Assembly (NCBI GenBank): GCA_964589415.1
Contig: CAZPRQ010000056.1
Location: 1 to 5,991 of the forward strand
Length of the DNA: 5,991 bases
Direction: 5' to 3'
Source of the DNA: CAZPRQ01 sp964589415
GTDB taxonomy: Bacteria > Patescibacteriota > Doudnabacteria > UBA920
The position numbers and the translations under genes were made by a program. Positions within the stretch are counted from its first letter, which is position 1. The number at the start of each line of letters is the position of its first letter. Positions 1-5,505 of this stretch are shown piece by piece. The notes below the pieces were generated by a model. It was not told the DNA's origin. It saw only the letters and a program-made list of their open reading frames with translations, and searched no databases.

Positions 1-5
1 GTAGT

Positions 6-362
6 ATGAATTTTACCCACACAAACTACGATTTTGAAAAGGAATATCCAAAGCTGGTTAGGGATAATATTCCAAAGTTAATAGAGAACAAAATCGGCAA
101 GCCGGCTGACATTGGTTTTGCTGGTGGCGACGAAGAATTTTTAAATTTCCTTCTTAAAAAGCTTGTAGAAGAAGCCCGTGAGGCAGCACTCTCACCCGCG
201 CACAATAATTTAAAAGAAGAACTGGCAGATGTTTTGGAGGTGGTAATTGCCATTGCCAAATTGCGGGGTTGGGGAGAAGAAGAAATTTCCCAGGTGCAAA
301 AAGAAAAACGTTTAAAAAATGGCGGGTTTGATAAGCGTACAATATTAAAATCTATGGAATAA
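6..362 (+). CDS. MazG-like all-alpha NTP pyrophosphohydrolase (house-cleaning type)
   Basis: Predicted cytosolic enzyme that hydrolyses (non-canonical) nucleoside triphosphates to the monophosphate and pyrophosphate. The 118-residue protein opens with KLVRDNIP (residues 16-23), the usual start of the short COG4997-type MazG relatives. The metal-binding pattern is visible: E55, E56 and E59 (EExxE) on one helix and E72 and D75 (ExxD, in EELADV) on the next. It ends with a GGFDKR segment (106-111) typical of the group. Length is normal for a single-domain member. Only five bases precede the ATG, so the upstream context is unknown and a slightly earlier start cannot be excluded. Such proteins are often labelled phosphoribosyl-ATP pyrophosphohydrolase, but no his biosynthesis gene is nearby, so I prefer the house-cleaning reading. 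The substrate is not deducible. A strong terminator follows directly, separating it from hisS. Confidence 0.88.
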   Translation: MNFTHTNYDFEKEYPKLVRDNIPKLIENKIGKPADIGFAGGDEEFLNFLLKKLVEEAREAALSPAHNNLKEELADVLEVVIAIAKLRGWGEEEISQVQKEKRLKNGGFDKRTILKSME

Positions 363-367
363 TTCCT

Positions 368-393
368 AAGCCGCCCCCTAGGGGGCGGCTTTT
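368..393 (+). terminator. Intrinsic terminator after the MazG-like gene
   Basis: An 11-bp perfect GC-rich stem (aagccgccccc at 368-378 with gggggcggctt at 381-391) has a TA centre, so the real loop is probably four bases. It is followed by a short T run at 390-393. It starts six bases after the stop codon at 360-362. The hairpin is very strong although the T tract is short. It should end transcription of the first gene and make hisS an independent unit. Confidence 0.85.
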
Positions 394-471
394 AGTATGG
401 ATTATATCTTTAAAAAAGATTAACGAACTCTAAAAAATCTTACTACAAACTAAACTCTATCAATCATACAA

Positions 472-511
472 ACTATACCACTTGTGGACGATCGTCCATA
501 AGTGGTATAGT
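472..511. repeat. 40-bp near-perfect palindrome
   Basis: Two 20-base arms, 472-491 and 492-511, are reverse complements except at one pair, G484 against T499. The outer part of each arm reads actataccactt and aagtggtatagt. In a plus-strand transcript the odd pair is a G-U wobble, so the RNA hairpin stays continuous; in a minus-strand transcript it would be a C-A mismatch. A T run (517-521) lies five bases downstream. Possible roles are a second plus-strand terminator, a dimeric operator, a cruciform, or a REP-like repeat. The sequence does not decide between these. Confidence 0.85.
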
Positions 512-545
512 GGGTATTTTTGGTATTTGGTATAAAGATAGGTAT
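504..545 (+). repeat. Cluster of five GGTAT motifs
   Basis: GGTAT occurs at 504, 513, 522, 529 and 541, with spacings of 9, 9, 7 and 12 bases. The first copy lies in the right arm of the palindrome and its complement ATACC lies in the left arm (475-479). Another copy sits on the -10 element at 691. It could be binding-site repeats or merely low-complexity AT/GT sequence. Confidence 0.45.
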
Positions 546-550
546 GTATT

Positions 551-568
551 GGTGGTTTTAAAGCCACC
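551..568 (+). other. Short hairpin of unknown role
   Basis: ggtggtttt (551-559) is followed at once by aaagccacc (560-568). As RNA this gives a five-base-pair GC-rich stem plus one U-G pair, closed by a six-base loop. No U tract follows (ccttcttcc), so it is not an obvious terminator. It lies upstream of the predicted hisS promoter and so would not be in the main hisS transcript. Confidence 0.4.
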
Positions 569-668
569 CTTCTTCCGCTCCTAAAAACTTAATTGTTGAT
601 ATTCCATTTGTTAATCCCAACGCGGGTCAGGTTTTTGCGCCGGTAATATGAACCTAGAGGAGTTAAAT

Positions 669-697
669 TTGTTTAAATAGGCCATTTTAGGTATAAT
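669..697 (+). promoter_or_regulatory. Sigma70-type promoter for hisS
   Basis: A consensus -10 box TATAAT at 692-697 is preceded by TTGTTT at 669-674, with a 17-bp spacer. The -35 box matches the TTGACA consensus in its first three bases. Transcription should start near 704, leaving a leader of only about 20 bases before the ATG at 725. It is the only clear promoter found before the hisS-to-Nudix gene set. Confidence 0.75.
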
Positions 698-724
698 TAA
701 AAAAAGATTTTAACTTTAAATTTC

Positions 725-2035
725 ATGAGTGAAGAGAAAAAAATGCCTGCACTGAGCCTGGAGCCTTACAAAGGTACGCGCGATTTTTACCCCCAGGAGC
801 AGTTTATTCAAAATTATATTTTTTCAGTGTGGCGAAAAGCAGTGGAAAATTATGGATATTTGGAATATAACGCTTCTATTTTGGAAGAAACAGCTTTATA
901 TAAGGCTAAAAGCGGAGAAGAAATTGTGAACGACCAGACTTATAGTTTTGTAGACCGCGGTGGCAGGGAAGTGACTATTCGTCCGGAAATGACTCCTACC
1001 GTAGCGCGCATGGTCGCCCAAAAACGCAGAGAATTAAGTTTTCCGCTTCGGTGGTTTAGCATCCCCAATCTTTTTCGCTATGAACGCCCGCAACGGGGAA
1101 GGTTGCGAGAGCATTGGCAGTTGAATGTGGATATGTTTGGTGTGGAAGGTATGGAGGCGGATGTGGAAATAATTTCCGTTGCTGACAGTATTTTAAAATC
1201 ATTCGGAGCTACTCCATCACAGTATAAAATTCGGGTAAATAGCCGCAAGTTTGTAAATTGGCTGCTGGCTGATTATTTTTCCTTGTCTCAGCCCGAAGCT
1301 TATAAAATTTCCAAACTTATAGACCGGATGCACAAAATGCCGCGTAATGAATTTAAAGTGCTTTCAGGGGAAATTGTTAAAGATAAAGCGGATGTTTTGG
1401 AAAATATTTTGCAGGCCAAGGAGATTGGCGACTTGCCGGAAGGTATCAGGAATTCCGAGCCGGCGCAAGAAATAAGCGCTCTTATTTCGAAATTGTCTGA
1501 CGCCGGAATTGTAAACGCGCAATTTGACCCTGCCCTGATAAGGGGTTTTGATTATTATACCGGTACTGTCTTTGAAGTTTTTGACGTTAATCCGGAAAAC
1601 CCCCGCTCAATTTTTGGAGGCGGAAGGTACGACGACCTGGTGGGCATATTCGGGGTTGAGAGAGTTTCCGGCATTGGCTTTGGCATGGGTGATGTTACCA
1701 CTCGTGATTTTTTGGAAACTCACAATCTTTTGCCCTCATATCGGCCGCCGGTGGACGTGCTTGTTTGCCACTTGGATGGTTATATGGATGAAGCCAATAA
1801 ATTGGCCAACTACCTAAGATCCCAAAATATAAATACCTTGGTAGATTTAACGGCGCGTAAAGTTACGGCACAGATAAAAACCGCGGACAGGGAATTTGTT
1901 CCTTGTATTATAGTGGTGGGCGAAAAGGAAGTTGCCGAAAATAAATATGACGTTAAACATTTGCCTACCGGCCAGGTTGTTTTGTCAGAGCGCGAAGAGC
2001 TTGTCGCAAATATTGCCAGATTAATTAAGCCATAG
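725..2035 (+). CDS. hisS: Histidine--tRNA ligase (class II HisRS)
   Basis: Charges tRNA-His with histidine using ATP; a cytosolic dimer. The protein has 436 residues, close to the usual 420-440. The N-terminal PYKGTRDFYP (14-23) is typical. Motif 2 is FRYERPQRGRLREHWQLNVD (117-136) with R118 and E120. The HisRS-specific histidine-binding signature RGFDYYTGTVFE spans 273-284 with the catalytic R273. FGGGRYDDL follows at 297-305. Motif 3 (GIGFGMGDVT, 316-325) has V324 and T325 where E. coli HisRS has Glu-Arg. The anticodon-binding domain fills roughly 338-436. ATG 725 has no Shine-Dalgarno; the ATG at 743 (residue 7) is an alternative start preceded by a weak gaag. The gene is first in a tight gene set, with the next ATG only six bases after its stop codon. 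Confidence 0.97.
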   Translation: MSEEKKMPALSLEPYKGTRDFYPQEQFIQNYIFSVWRKAVENYGYLEYNASILEETALYKAKSGEEIVNDQTYSFVDRGGREVTIRPEMTPTVARMVAQKRRELSFPLRWFSIPNLFRYERPQRGRLREHWQLNVDMFGVEGMEADVEIISVADSILKSFGATPSQYKIRVNSRKFVNWLLADYFSLSQPEAYKISKLIDRMHKMPRNEFKVLSGEIVKDKADVLENILQAKEIGDLPEGIRNSEPAQEISALISKLSDAGIVNAQFDPALIRGFDYYTGTVFEVFDVNPENPRSIFGGGRYDDLVGIFGVERVSGIGFGMGDVTTRDFLETHNLLPSYRPPVDVLVCHLDGYMDEANKLANYLRSQNINTLVDLTARKVTAQIKTADREFVPCIIVVGEKEVAENKYDVKHLPTGQVVLSEREELVANIARLIKP

Positions 2036-2041
2036 CTGCTT

Positions 2042-2515
2042 ATGACCGACTTTATTACAGATTTTTTGCGCAGGCATTCCATGAATATAAAAAACCACCA
2101 CCATGTTATTGTTGGCGGATTGTTAATTCAAAATGGTCGTGCTTTAATTGTGCGACGTTCGGAATCGGAAAAATTTATGCCAGGTTTTTACGATTTACCC
2201 GGTGGCGGACTCAAACCCGGCGAAAAACCGGAAGACGGTCTTATTCGTACATACCAGGAAGAAACCTATATTCATATAAATCCCATACGACCCTACTATG
2301 CGTTTATGTGGGAGTCTGACCAGTTAATAAAACATTGTATTCAAATAGACTATCTAATTGAAACAAAAGTCAAAGGCGAGGAAGTCAGGCTGGATGCGGA
2401 ACATAACGCTTACCGTTGGTTGCTGCCAAATGAAATTAATGCCCTTAAAATGGCGGAAGAGCTAAAACTTTCGCTTCGCCGGGGTTTTGAAATCGCAAAA
2501 TCATGGAAAATTTAA
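2042..2515 (+). CDS. Nudix-fold protein with altered Nudix box
   Basis: A 157-residue Nudix-fold protein; intact family members hydrolyse nucleoside diphosphate-X compounds with Mg2+. The fold is clear: strand HHVIVGGLLI (20-29), RALIVRRSESEKFMPGFYDLPGGG (33-56) and the Nudix helix (57-77). Against GX5EX7REUXEEXGU the box reads G55, E61, R69, T70, E73, E74, Y76. The metal ligands EE remain, but the Glu of RE is Thr70 (codon aca at 2249-2251) and the late Gly is Tyr76. Activity may therefore be weak or changed. The substrate is unknown. The start could be ATG 2042, six bases after hisS, or ATG 2081 (residue 14); the Nudix domain begins just after the second, and neither has a Shine-Dalgarno. 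The end overlaps the HD gene by 13 bases. Confidence 0.88.
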   Translation: MTDFITDFLRRHSMNIKNHHHVIVGGLLIQNGRALIVRRSESEKFMPGFYDLPGGGLKPGEKPEDGLIRTYQEETYIHINPIRPYYAFMWESDQLIKHCIQIDYLIETKVKGEEVRLDAEHNAYRWLLPNEINALKMAEELKLSLRRGFEIAKSWKI

Positions 2516-3138
2516 CTACGCTTTTTAAATTGTTGGAATGTACTCGTCTGCAGCCGCAATATGGTTATGCTTTGGCCGGAGTTTCCAAGGCGGAGATGAG
2601 CGATTTAGCCCAGCACCATTATTTGGTGGGAATTATTGCTTTGCTGCTGGGGAAATTTTTAAATTCCAGGGGCGCGAAACTGGATATTCAAAAAATTCTG
2701 GAAATCGCGCTTACTCACGATTTGGGGGAGCTTCTTGGAGGCGATATAAATTTTTATTATTCCAGATCCAACCTTGAGGCCAGAAAAAAAGCAAAAGAGT
2801 TTGAGGCTGAGAATATAAAATATTTATCCGGGCACTTTGGGCAGTATGGCAAAGAATTGGAAGCCAATACCCGGAGCTTTGAAGATAAAGATTCAGATGA
2901 GGCCATAGTCGCCCAGTGCGCGGACAAAATAGAATGCGTGCATTATAAGCTGCAAGTCGGGAAAATTGGAAAAATGGACGTGCAGTCCACAAAAATATCC
3001 GTGTTAAATTATGCCAAAAAATTAACGGACAAGAATTTGGCAAAAGAATTGGAAAAATTTATAAATTTGTGGGAACGTGAAATGCCCGGTAAAAGCATTT
3101 TGGATATTATGGCTTCGGAAGTTGAAGAATATAATTAA
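2503..3138 (+). CDS. HD-domain phosphohydrolase (YfbR/HD_3-like)
   Basis: A 211-residue HD-superfamily metal-dependent phosphohydrolase, close in length to E. coli YfbR, a dNMP 5'-nucleotidase of about 199 residues. The metal-site residues appear in order: H38 (LAQHHYLVG, 35-43), H72-D73 (ALTHDLGELLGGDI, 69-82, also holding E76 and D81) and D140 (QCADKIE, 137-143). The HDLGE...GDI pattern and the following charged helix (91-107) suit the HD_3/YfbR group better than RelA/SpoT or cyclic-di-GMP HD-GYP enzymes. A nucleotide monophosphate substrate is an inference from family. The start at 2503 lies inside the preceding Nudix gene, which suggests translational coupling; a later Met (residue 32) would delete the first helix. 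No Shine-Dalgarno is visible. The next gene starts 25 bases downstream. Confidence 0.85.
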   Translation: MENLTTLFKLLECTRLQPQYGYALAGVSKAEMSDLAQHHYLVGIIALLLGKFLNSRGAKLDIQKILEIALTHDLGELLGGDINFYYSRSNLEARKKAKEFEAENIKYLSGHFGQYGKELEANTRSFEDKDSDEAIVAQCADKIECVHYKLQVGKIGKMDVQSTKISVLNYAKKLTDKNLAKELEKFINLWEREMPGKSILDIMASEVEEYN

Positions 3139-3163
3139 ATGTCCGGCCAAATAATTTTTAAAT

Positions 3164-3574
3164 ATGGAAATGATATTACAAGTTGGAGTAAAAATTTTTC
3201 TCAAGAATCCGGAAGGTAAGTATTTATTGCTTAAGCGCAGTCCGCTTAAGTACCCGGGCATAGTCAATGCTTGGGATATAGTCGGTGGCCGAATAGAGCC
3301 GGGCACCGGGTTGTTAGAAAATTTACGGAGGGAAATTTTTGAAGAAACAAAGTTGGAATATAACGGCACCCCCAGCCTTGTGGCTGCGCAGGATATTTTT
3401 CGTTCGGACAAGCACGTGGTAAGGCTGACTTATGCCGGAGAAATATCCGGCCAACCCGTATTGGACAATGATCATACAGAGTTTTGCTGGCTGGGTTTAG
3501 ATGAAATAGAGAAACTAGAAGGAGTTGATGAGTTTGTAAAAGCATTGATGCCAATATTAACGGCGGAAGAGCGG
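3164..3574 (+). CDS. Nudix hydrolase, 3' end lost in assembly gap
   Basis: A Nudix hydrolase of which 137 codons are visible before the N run. The fold is clear: VGVKIFLKNPEGKYLLLKR (7-25), WDIVGGRIEPG (37-47), and the Nudix helix with R56, E57, E60 and E61 of the REUxEE core all present. T48 replaces the usual Glu before the x7 spacer and K63 the late Gly, both tolerated variable positions. Unlike the upstream Nudix protein, this one should be catalytically competent. The substrate is unknown; the box and WDIVGGRIEPGT fit general MutT-like or ADP-ribose-type enzymes. The visible part ends in a helix (VDEFVKALMPILTAEER) typical of the C-terminus, so probably only a few residues are missing. 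Start ATG 3164 has no Shine-Dalgarno; ATG 3170 (residue 3) is an alternative. Confidence 0.88.
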
Positions 3575-3674
3575 NNNNNNNNNNNNNNNNNNNNNNNNNN
3601 NNNNNNNNNNNNNNNNNNNNNNNNNNNNNNNNNNNNNNNNNNNNNNNNNNNNNNNNNNNNNNNNNNNNNNNNNN
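3575..3674. other. Assembly gap of 100 Ns
   Basis: A run of exactly 100 undetermined bases, the conventional placeholder for a scaffold join of unknown length. It removes the stop codon of the Nudix gene and the upstream region of the cysteine-rich protein gene. Whether these two genes are truly adjacent is not shown by the sequence. Confidence 0.98.
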
Positions 3675-3677
3675 CGC

Positions 3678-4232
3678 ATGAAAAAAATAATCGCAATGAT
3701 GTTTTGCATATTGGCCGCTCTGATTGCCATATTTATGCTTGGATATTCGTCGCTAAAAAAAACAGATATTCAGAAAATTGCGACTTTTGAAGAATGTCAA
3801 AAAGCAGGTTTTCCAATTATGGAAAGCTACCCTAGGCAGTGCTCTTTACCCGGAGGAAAATTCTTTACCGAAACTTTATTGACGGCCAGTTGCAAGTCGG
3901 ATGACGGTTGTCCCACGGGTGAATTTTGCAGTCAAGGCGTGTGTAAGCCAATGGACATTCAGACCCAGTGTTTATATGACAATGACTGCGCCTTGGTAGA
4001 TATGAGAGAAAGGTTTGCCTGCTGCCAGGAGGGAGCGTGCCGGGATGTAAATTATGCCGACAGTGCCTGGCGCGCTGTAAATAAGAGCTGGTTTGAGGGA
4101 CGTAAAAAAGAAGTATGTAGTGGACAGTGCGGGCAAAAACCTTCTTGCGAGGTTCGGGCCGTAAATCTTAATTTTGCCGCCCGATGCGTAAATTCTGTTT
4201 GTGCTAAGATCGCGAAGCCATATGTTAAGTAG
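3678..4232 (+). CDS. Cysteine-rich exported or membrane-anchored protein
   Basis: A 184-residue protein of unknown function, predicted to lie outside the cytoplasmic membrane. MKK is followed by a hydrophobic segment (4-23), acting as a signal peptide or anchor; there is no lipobox. The rest has 16 cysteines, an even number suited to disulfides. Three modules are visible: FEECQKAGFPIMESYPRQC (37-55), a short motif I associate with Patescibacteria proteins; a compact CxxxxxCPxGxFCxxxxC knot (72-89); and a domain with CLYDNDC (98-104), ACC (114-116), a VNKSWF segment (134-139) and further Cys at 121, 147, 151, 157, 170 and 175. The start follows the gap by three bases, so its ribosome-binding site is unseen and an earlier start is possible, although Met-Lys-Lys suits a signal peptide. 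It may be an adhesion, inhibitor-like or envelope protein; no catalytic motif is seen. Confidence 0.8.
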   Translation: MKKIIAMMFCILAALIAIFMLGYSSLKKTDIQKIATFEECQKAGFPIMESYPRQCSLPGGKFFTETLLTASCKSDDGCPTGEFCSQGVCKPMDIQTQCLYDNDCALVDMRERFACCQEGACRDVNYADSAWRAVNKSWFEGRKKEVCSGQCGQKPSCEVRAVNLNFAARCVNSVCAKIAKPYVK

Positions 4233-4277
4233 TGTGAATTTGCGGGAACAGAAGGAAAATATTTAATAATTTCAATT

Positions 4278-5411
4278 ATGAGTAAAGATTTTTTATTTAG
4301 CATAAGGGACGGGGTGGAAAATTTTTTGTATAGAAGGGTGGTAAAACCGTTACTGTTTACCATGGATCCCGAACAAGTACATGACCAGGCCGTGACTGTA
4401 GGCAGATTTTTAGGCAGCAATCCCATTACCAGAATGGCCACTTCGGTTGTTTTTGGCTACCAACATTCCATGCTTGCTCAAAATATTGTGGGAATTTATT
4501 TTAAAAACCCAATTGGTTTGGCTGCGGGTTTTGATAAAAATGCTCTCTTAACCGATATTTTGCCAAGCGTAGGGTTTGGTTTTGAGGAGGTTGGGTCAAT
4601 TACCGGGGAAAAATGCTCTGGCAATCCTAAACCCAGGCTATGGCGGCTGAAAAAATCTCAAAGTTTGGCGGTCTATTACGGATTAAAAAATGACGGCGCG
4701 GAAAGTATTGCGCATAGATTGCGAAAAAAGCATTTTAGGTTTCCGGTAGGAGTGAGTATTGCCAAAACCAATAATAGTGAAACAGTGGGTGAAAAAGAAG
4801 GTATTGCCGATTACGGCAAGGCCTTGTCTGTGTTTGAGAAAACGGGTATTGGCGATTATTTTACCATAAATATTTCTTGCACTAACGCTTATGGCGGTAC
4901 GCCGTTTACGGATCCGGAAAAGCTGGATAGACTATTGTCCTCTTTGGGTGAATTAAAAGTTAAAAAACCAGTTTTTTTGAAAATGCCGGTAGAAATTTCT
5001 GAAGCAGAAATGGACTCCATAATTTTATTGGCCAAAAAATATAGGCTAGCCGGTTTTGTGTCCACCAATTTGGCAAAAGACCGCAAAAACCTAAATTTTA
5101 ACCCTTTTGACATGTTGCCGGAAAAAGGAGGTTTGTCGGGTAAAGTTATGGAAGATTTGGCAAACAAGCAAATAGCTTACTTGTACAAAAAAAGCGGCGG
5201 GCAGTTTGTAATTATTGGCTGCGGAGGTGTTTTTTCGGCTGAGGACGCTTATAAAAAAATTCGTTTGGGAGCTTCGCTTGTTCAGCTTATTACCGGTATG
5301 ATTTTTCAAGGCCCGCAGCTTATTGGGGAAATGAATCGGGGTTTGGTTAAATTGCTAAATAGCGATGGTTTTAACAGTATTTCGGACGCGGTTGGAGTGG
5401 ATAATAAATAA
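4278..5411 (+). CDS. pyrD: Dihydroorotate dehydrogenase, class 2-like (PyrD)
   Basis: Oxidises dihydroorotate to orotate with FMN, the fourth step of UMP synthesis. The 377-residue protein has the N-terminal extension of class 2 (quinone-linked) enzymes: a hydrophobic/basic helix (13-27), then MDPEQVHDQAV (29-39). The barrel shows NPIGLAAGFDKN (77-88), GFEEVGSIT (101-109), PKPRLWRL (117-124), YGLKNDG (134-140), FLKMPVE (233-239), STNLAKDR near 260, GGLSGK and IIGCGGVFS for FMN phosphate binding, and GASLVQLITG. The active-site loop is NISCTNAYGG (198-207): Cys201 sits where E. coli class 2 PyrD has Ser175, as in class 1 enzymes. The electron acceptor is therefore uncertain. The protein is slightly longer than E. 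coli PyrD (336). ATG 4278 lacks a Shine-Dalgarno (aagga lies too far upstream). No other pyr gene is in the window. Confidence 0.95.
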   Translation: MSKDFLFSIRDGVENFLYRRVVKPLLFTMDPEQVHDQAVTVGRFLGSNPITRMATSVVFGYQHSMLAQNIVGIYFKNPIGLAAGFDKNALLTDILPSVGFGFEEVGSITGEKCSGNPKPRLWRLKKSQSLAVYYGLKNDGAESIAHRLRKKHFRFPVGVSIAKTNNSETVGEKEGIADYGKALSVFEKTGIGDYFTINISCTNAYGGTPFTDPEKLDRLLSSLGELKVKKPVFLKMPVEISEAEMDSIILLAKKYRLAGFVSTNLAKDRKNLNFNPFDMLPEKGGLSGKVMEDLANKQIAYLYKKSGGQFVIIGCGGVFSAEDAYKKIRLGASLVQLITGMIFQGPQLIGEMNRGLVKLLNSDGFNSISDAVGVDNK

Positions 5412-5424
5412 TTAGGACTTCCGC

Positions 5425-5462
5425 GCTTATTATTGTTGGCAGATTGCCGGAACAATGTAAGC
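5425..5462 (+). terminator. Long imperfect hairpin after pyrD, possible terminator
   Basis: Nested pairings: gctta 5425-5429 with taagc 5458-5462; attgtt 5432-5437 with aacaat 5451-5456; ggca 5438-5441 with tgcc 5445-5448 around a three-base loop. There is one internal loop (tt against g) and a gg bulge. It begins 14 bases after the pyrD stop. No T tract follows, so it may be a weak or factor-assisted terminator, an mRNA-stabilising 3' structure, or a leader element of the next gene. Confidence 0.45.
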
Positions 5463-5505
5463 ATAACAAGCGGTTTGGTCAAACGCGTAAGTCATAATAA
5501 CATTA

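Larger units (their letters stand above)
394..724. other. Non-coding intergenic region upstream of hisS
   Basis: About 330 bases without a supportable gene; all reading frames are broken by frequent stops. It contains a 40-bp palindrome (472-511), repeated GGTAT motifs (504-545), a short hairpin (551-568), a weak 5-bp pairing aggtt 629-633 with aacct 651-655, and the hisS promoter (669-697). I looked for a T-box, SRP RNA, tmRNA, RNase P RNA or tRNA and found none. The stretch around 621-630 (cgcgggtcag) faintly recalls the SRP RNA core but lacks the GGAA tetraloop context. The size of the region is notable because the other gaps between genes here are under 100 bases. Confidence 0.7.

Noticed and set aside
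600..660. Possible SRP or other structured RNA around cgcgggtcag
   Set aside because: Only a short resemblance to the SRP core; the GGAA tetraloop, the AGCAG side and a long flanking stem are missing.
648..680. Short frame MNLEELNLFK upstream of hisS as a leader peptide
   Set aside because: It has no ribosome site and no His codons, and it lies at or before the predicted promoter.
400..724. T-box riboswitch controlling hisS
   Set aside because: No conserved T-box (GGGTGG...CCGCG-like) element and no antiterminator/terminator pair next to the gene.
3139..3222. A 27-codon frame starting ATG at 3139, right after the HD stop
   Set aside because: It is in another frame from the Nudix start at 3164, overlaps its conserved first strand and shows no recognisable features.
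3164..3790. A continuous frame reading through the N run to 3790
   Set aside because: It is an artefact of translating Ns. The part after the gap is out of frame with the clearly real signal-peptide gene at 3678, and the Nudix protein should end close to the gap.
4052..4441. Minus-strand frames across the Cys-rich gene, pyrD and others
   Set aside because: They lie antisense to well-supported genes and their translations have low-complexity or shadow-like composition without domain features.
5473..5498. Promoter for the membrane protein gene (TTGGTC ... CATAAT)
   Set aside because: The spacer is only 12 bases and the boxes match the consensus poorly.
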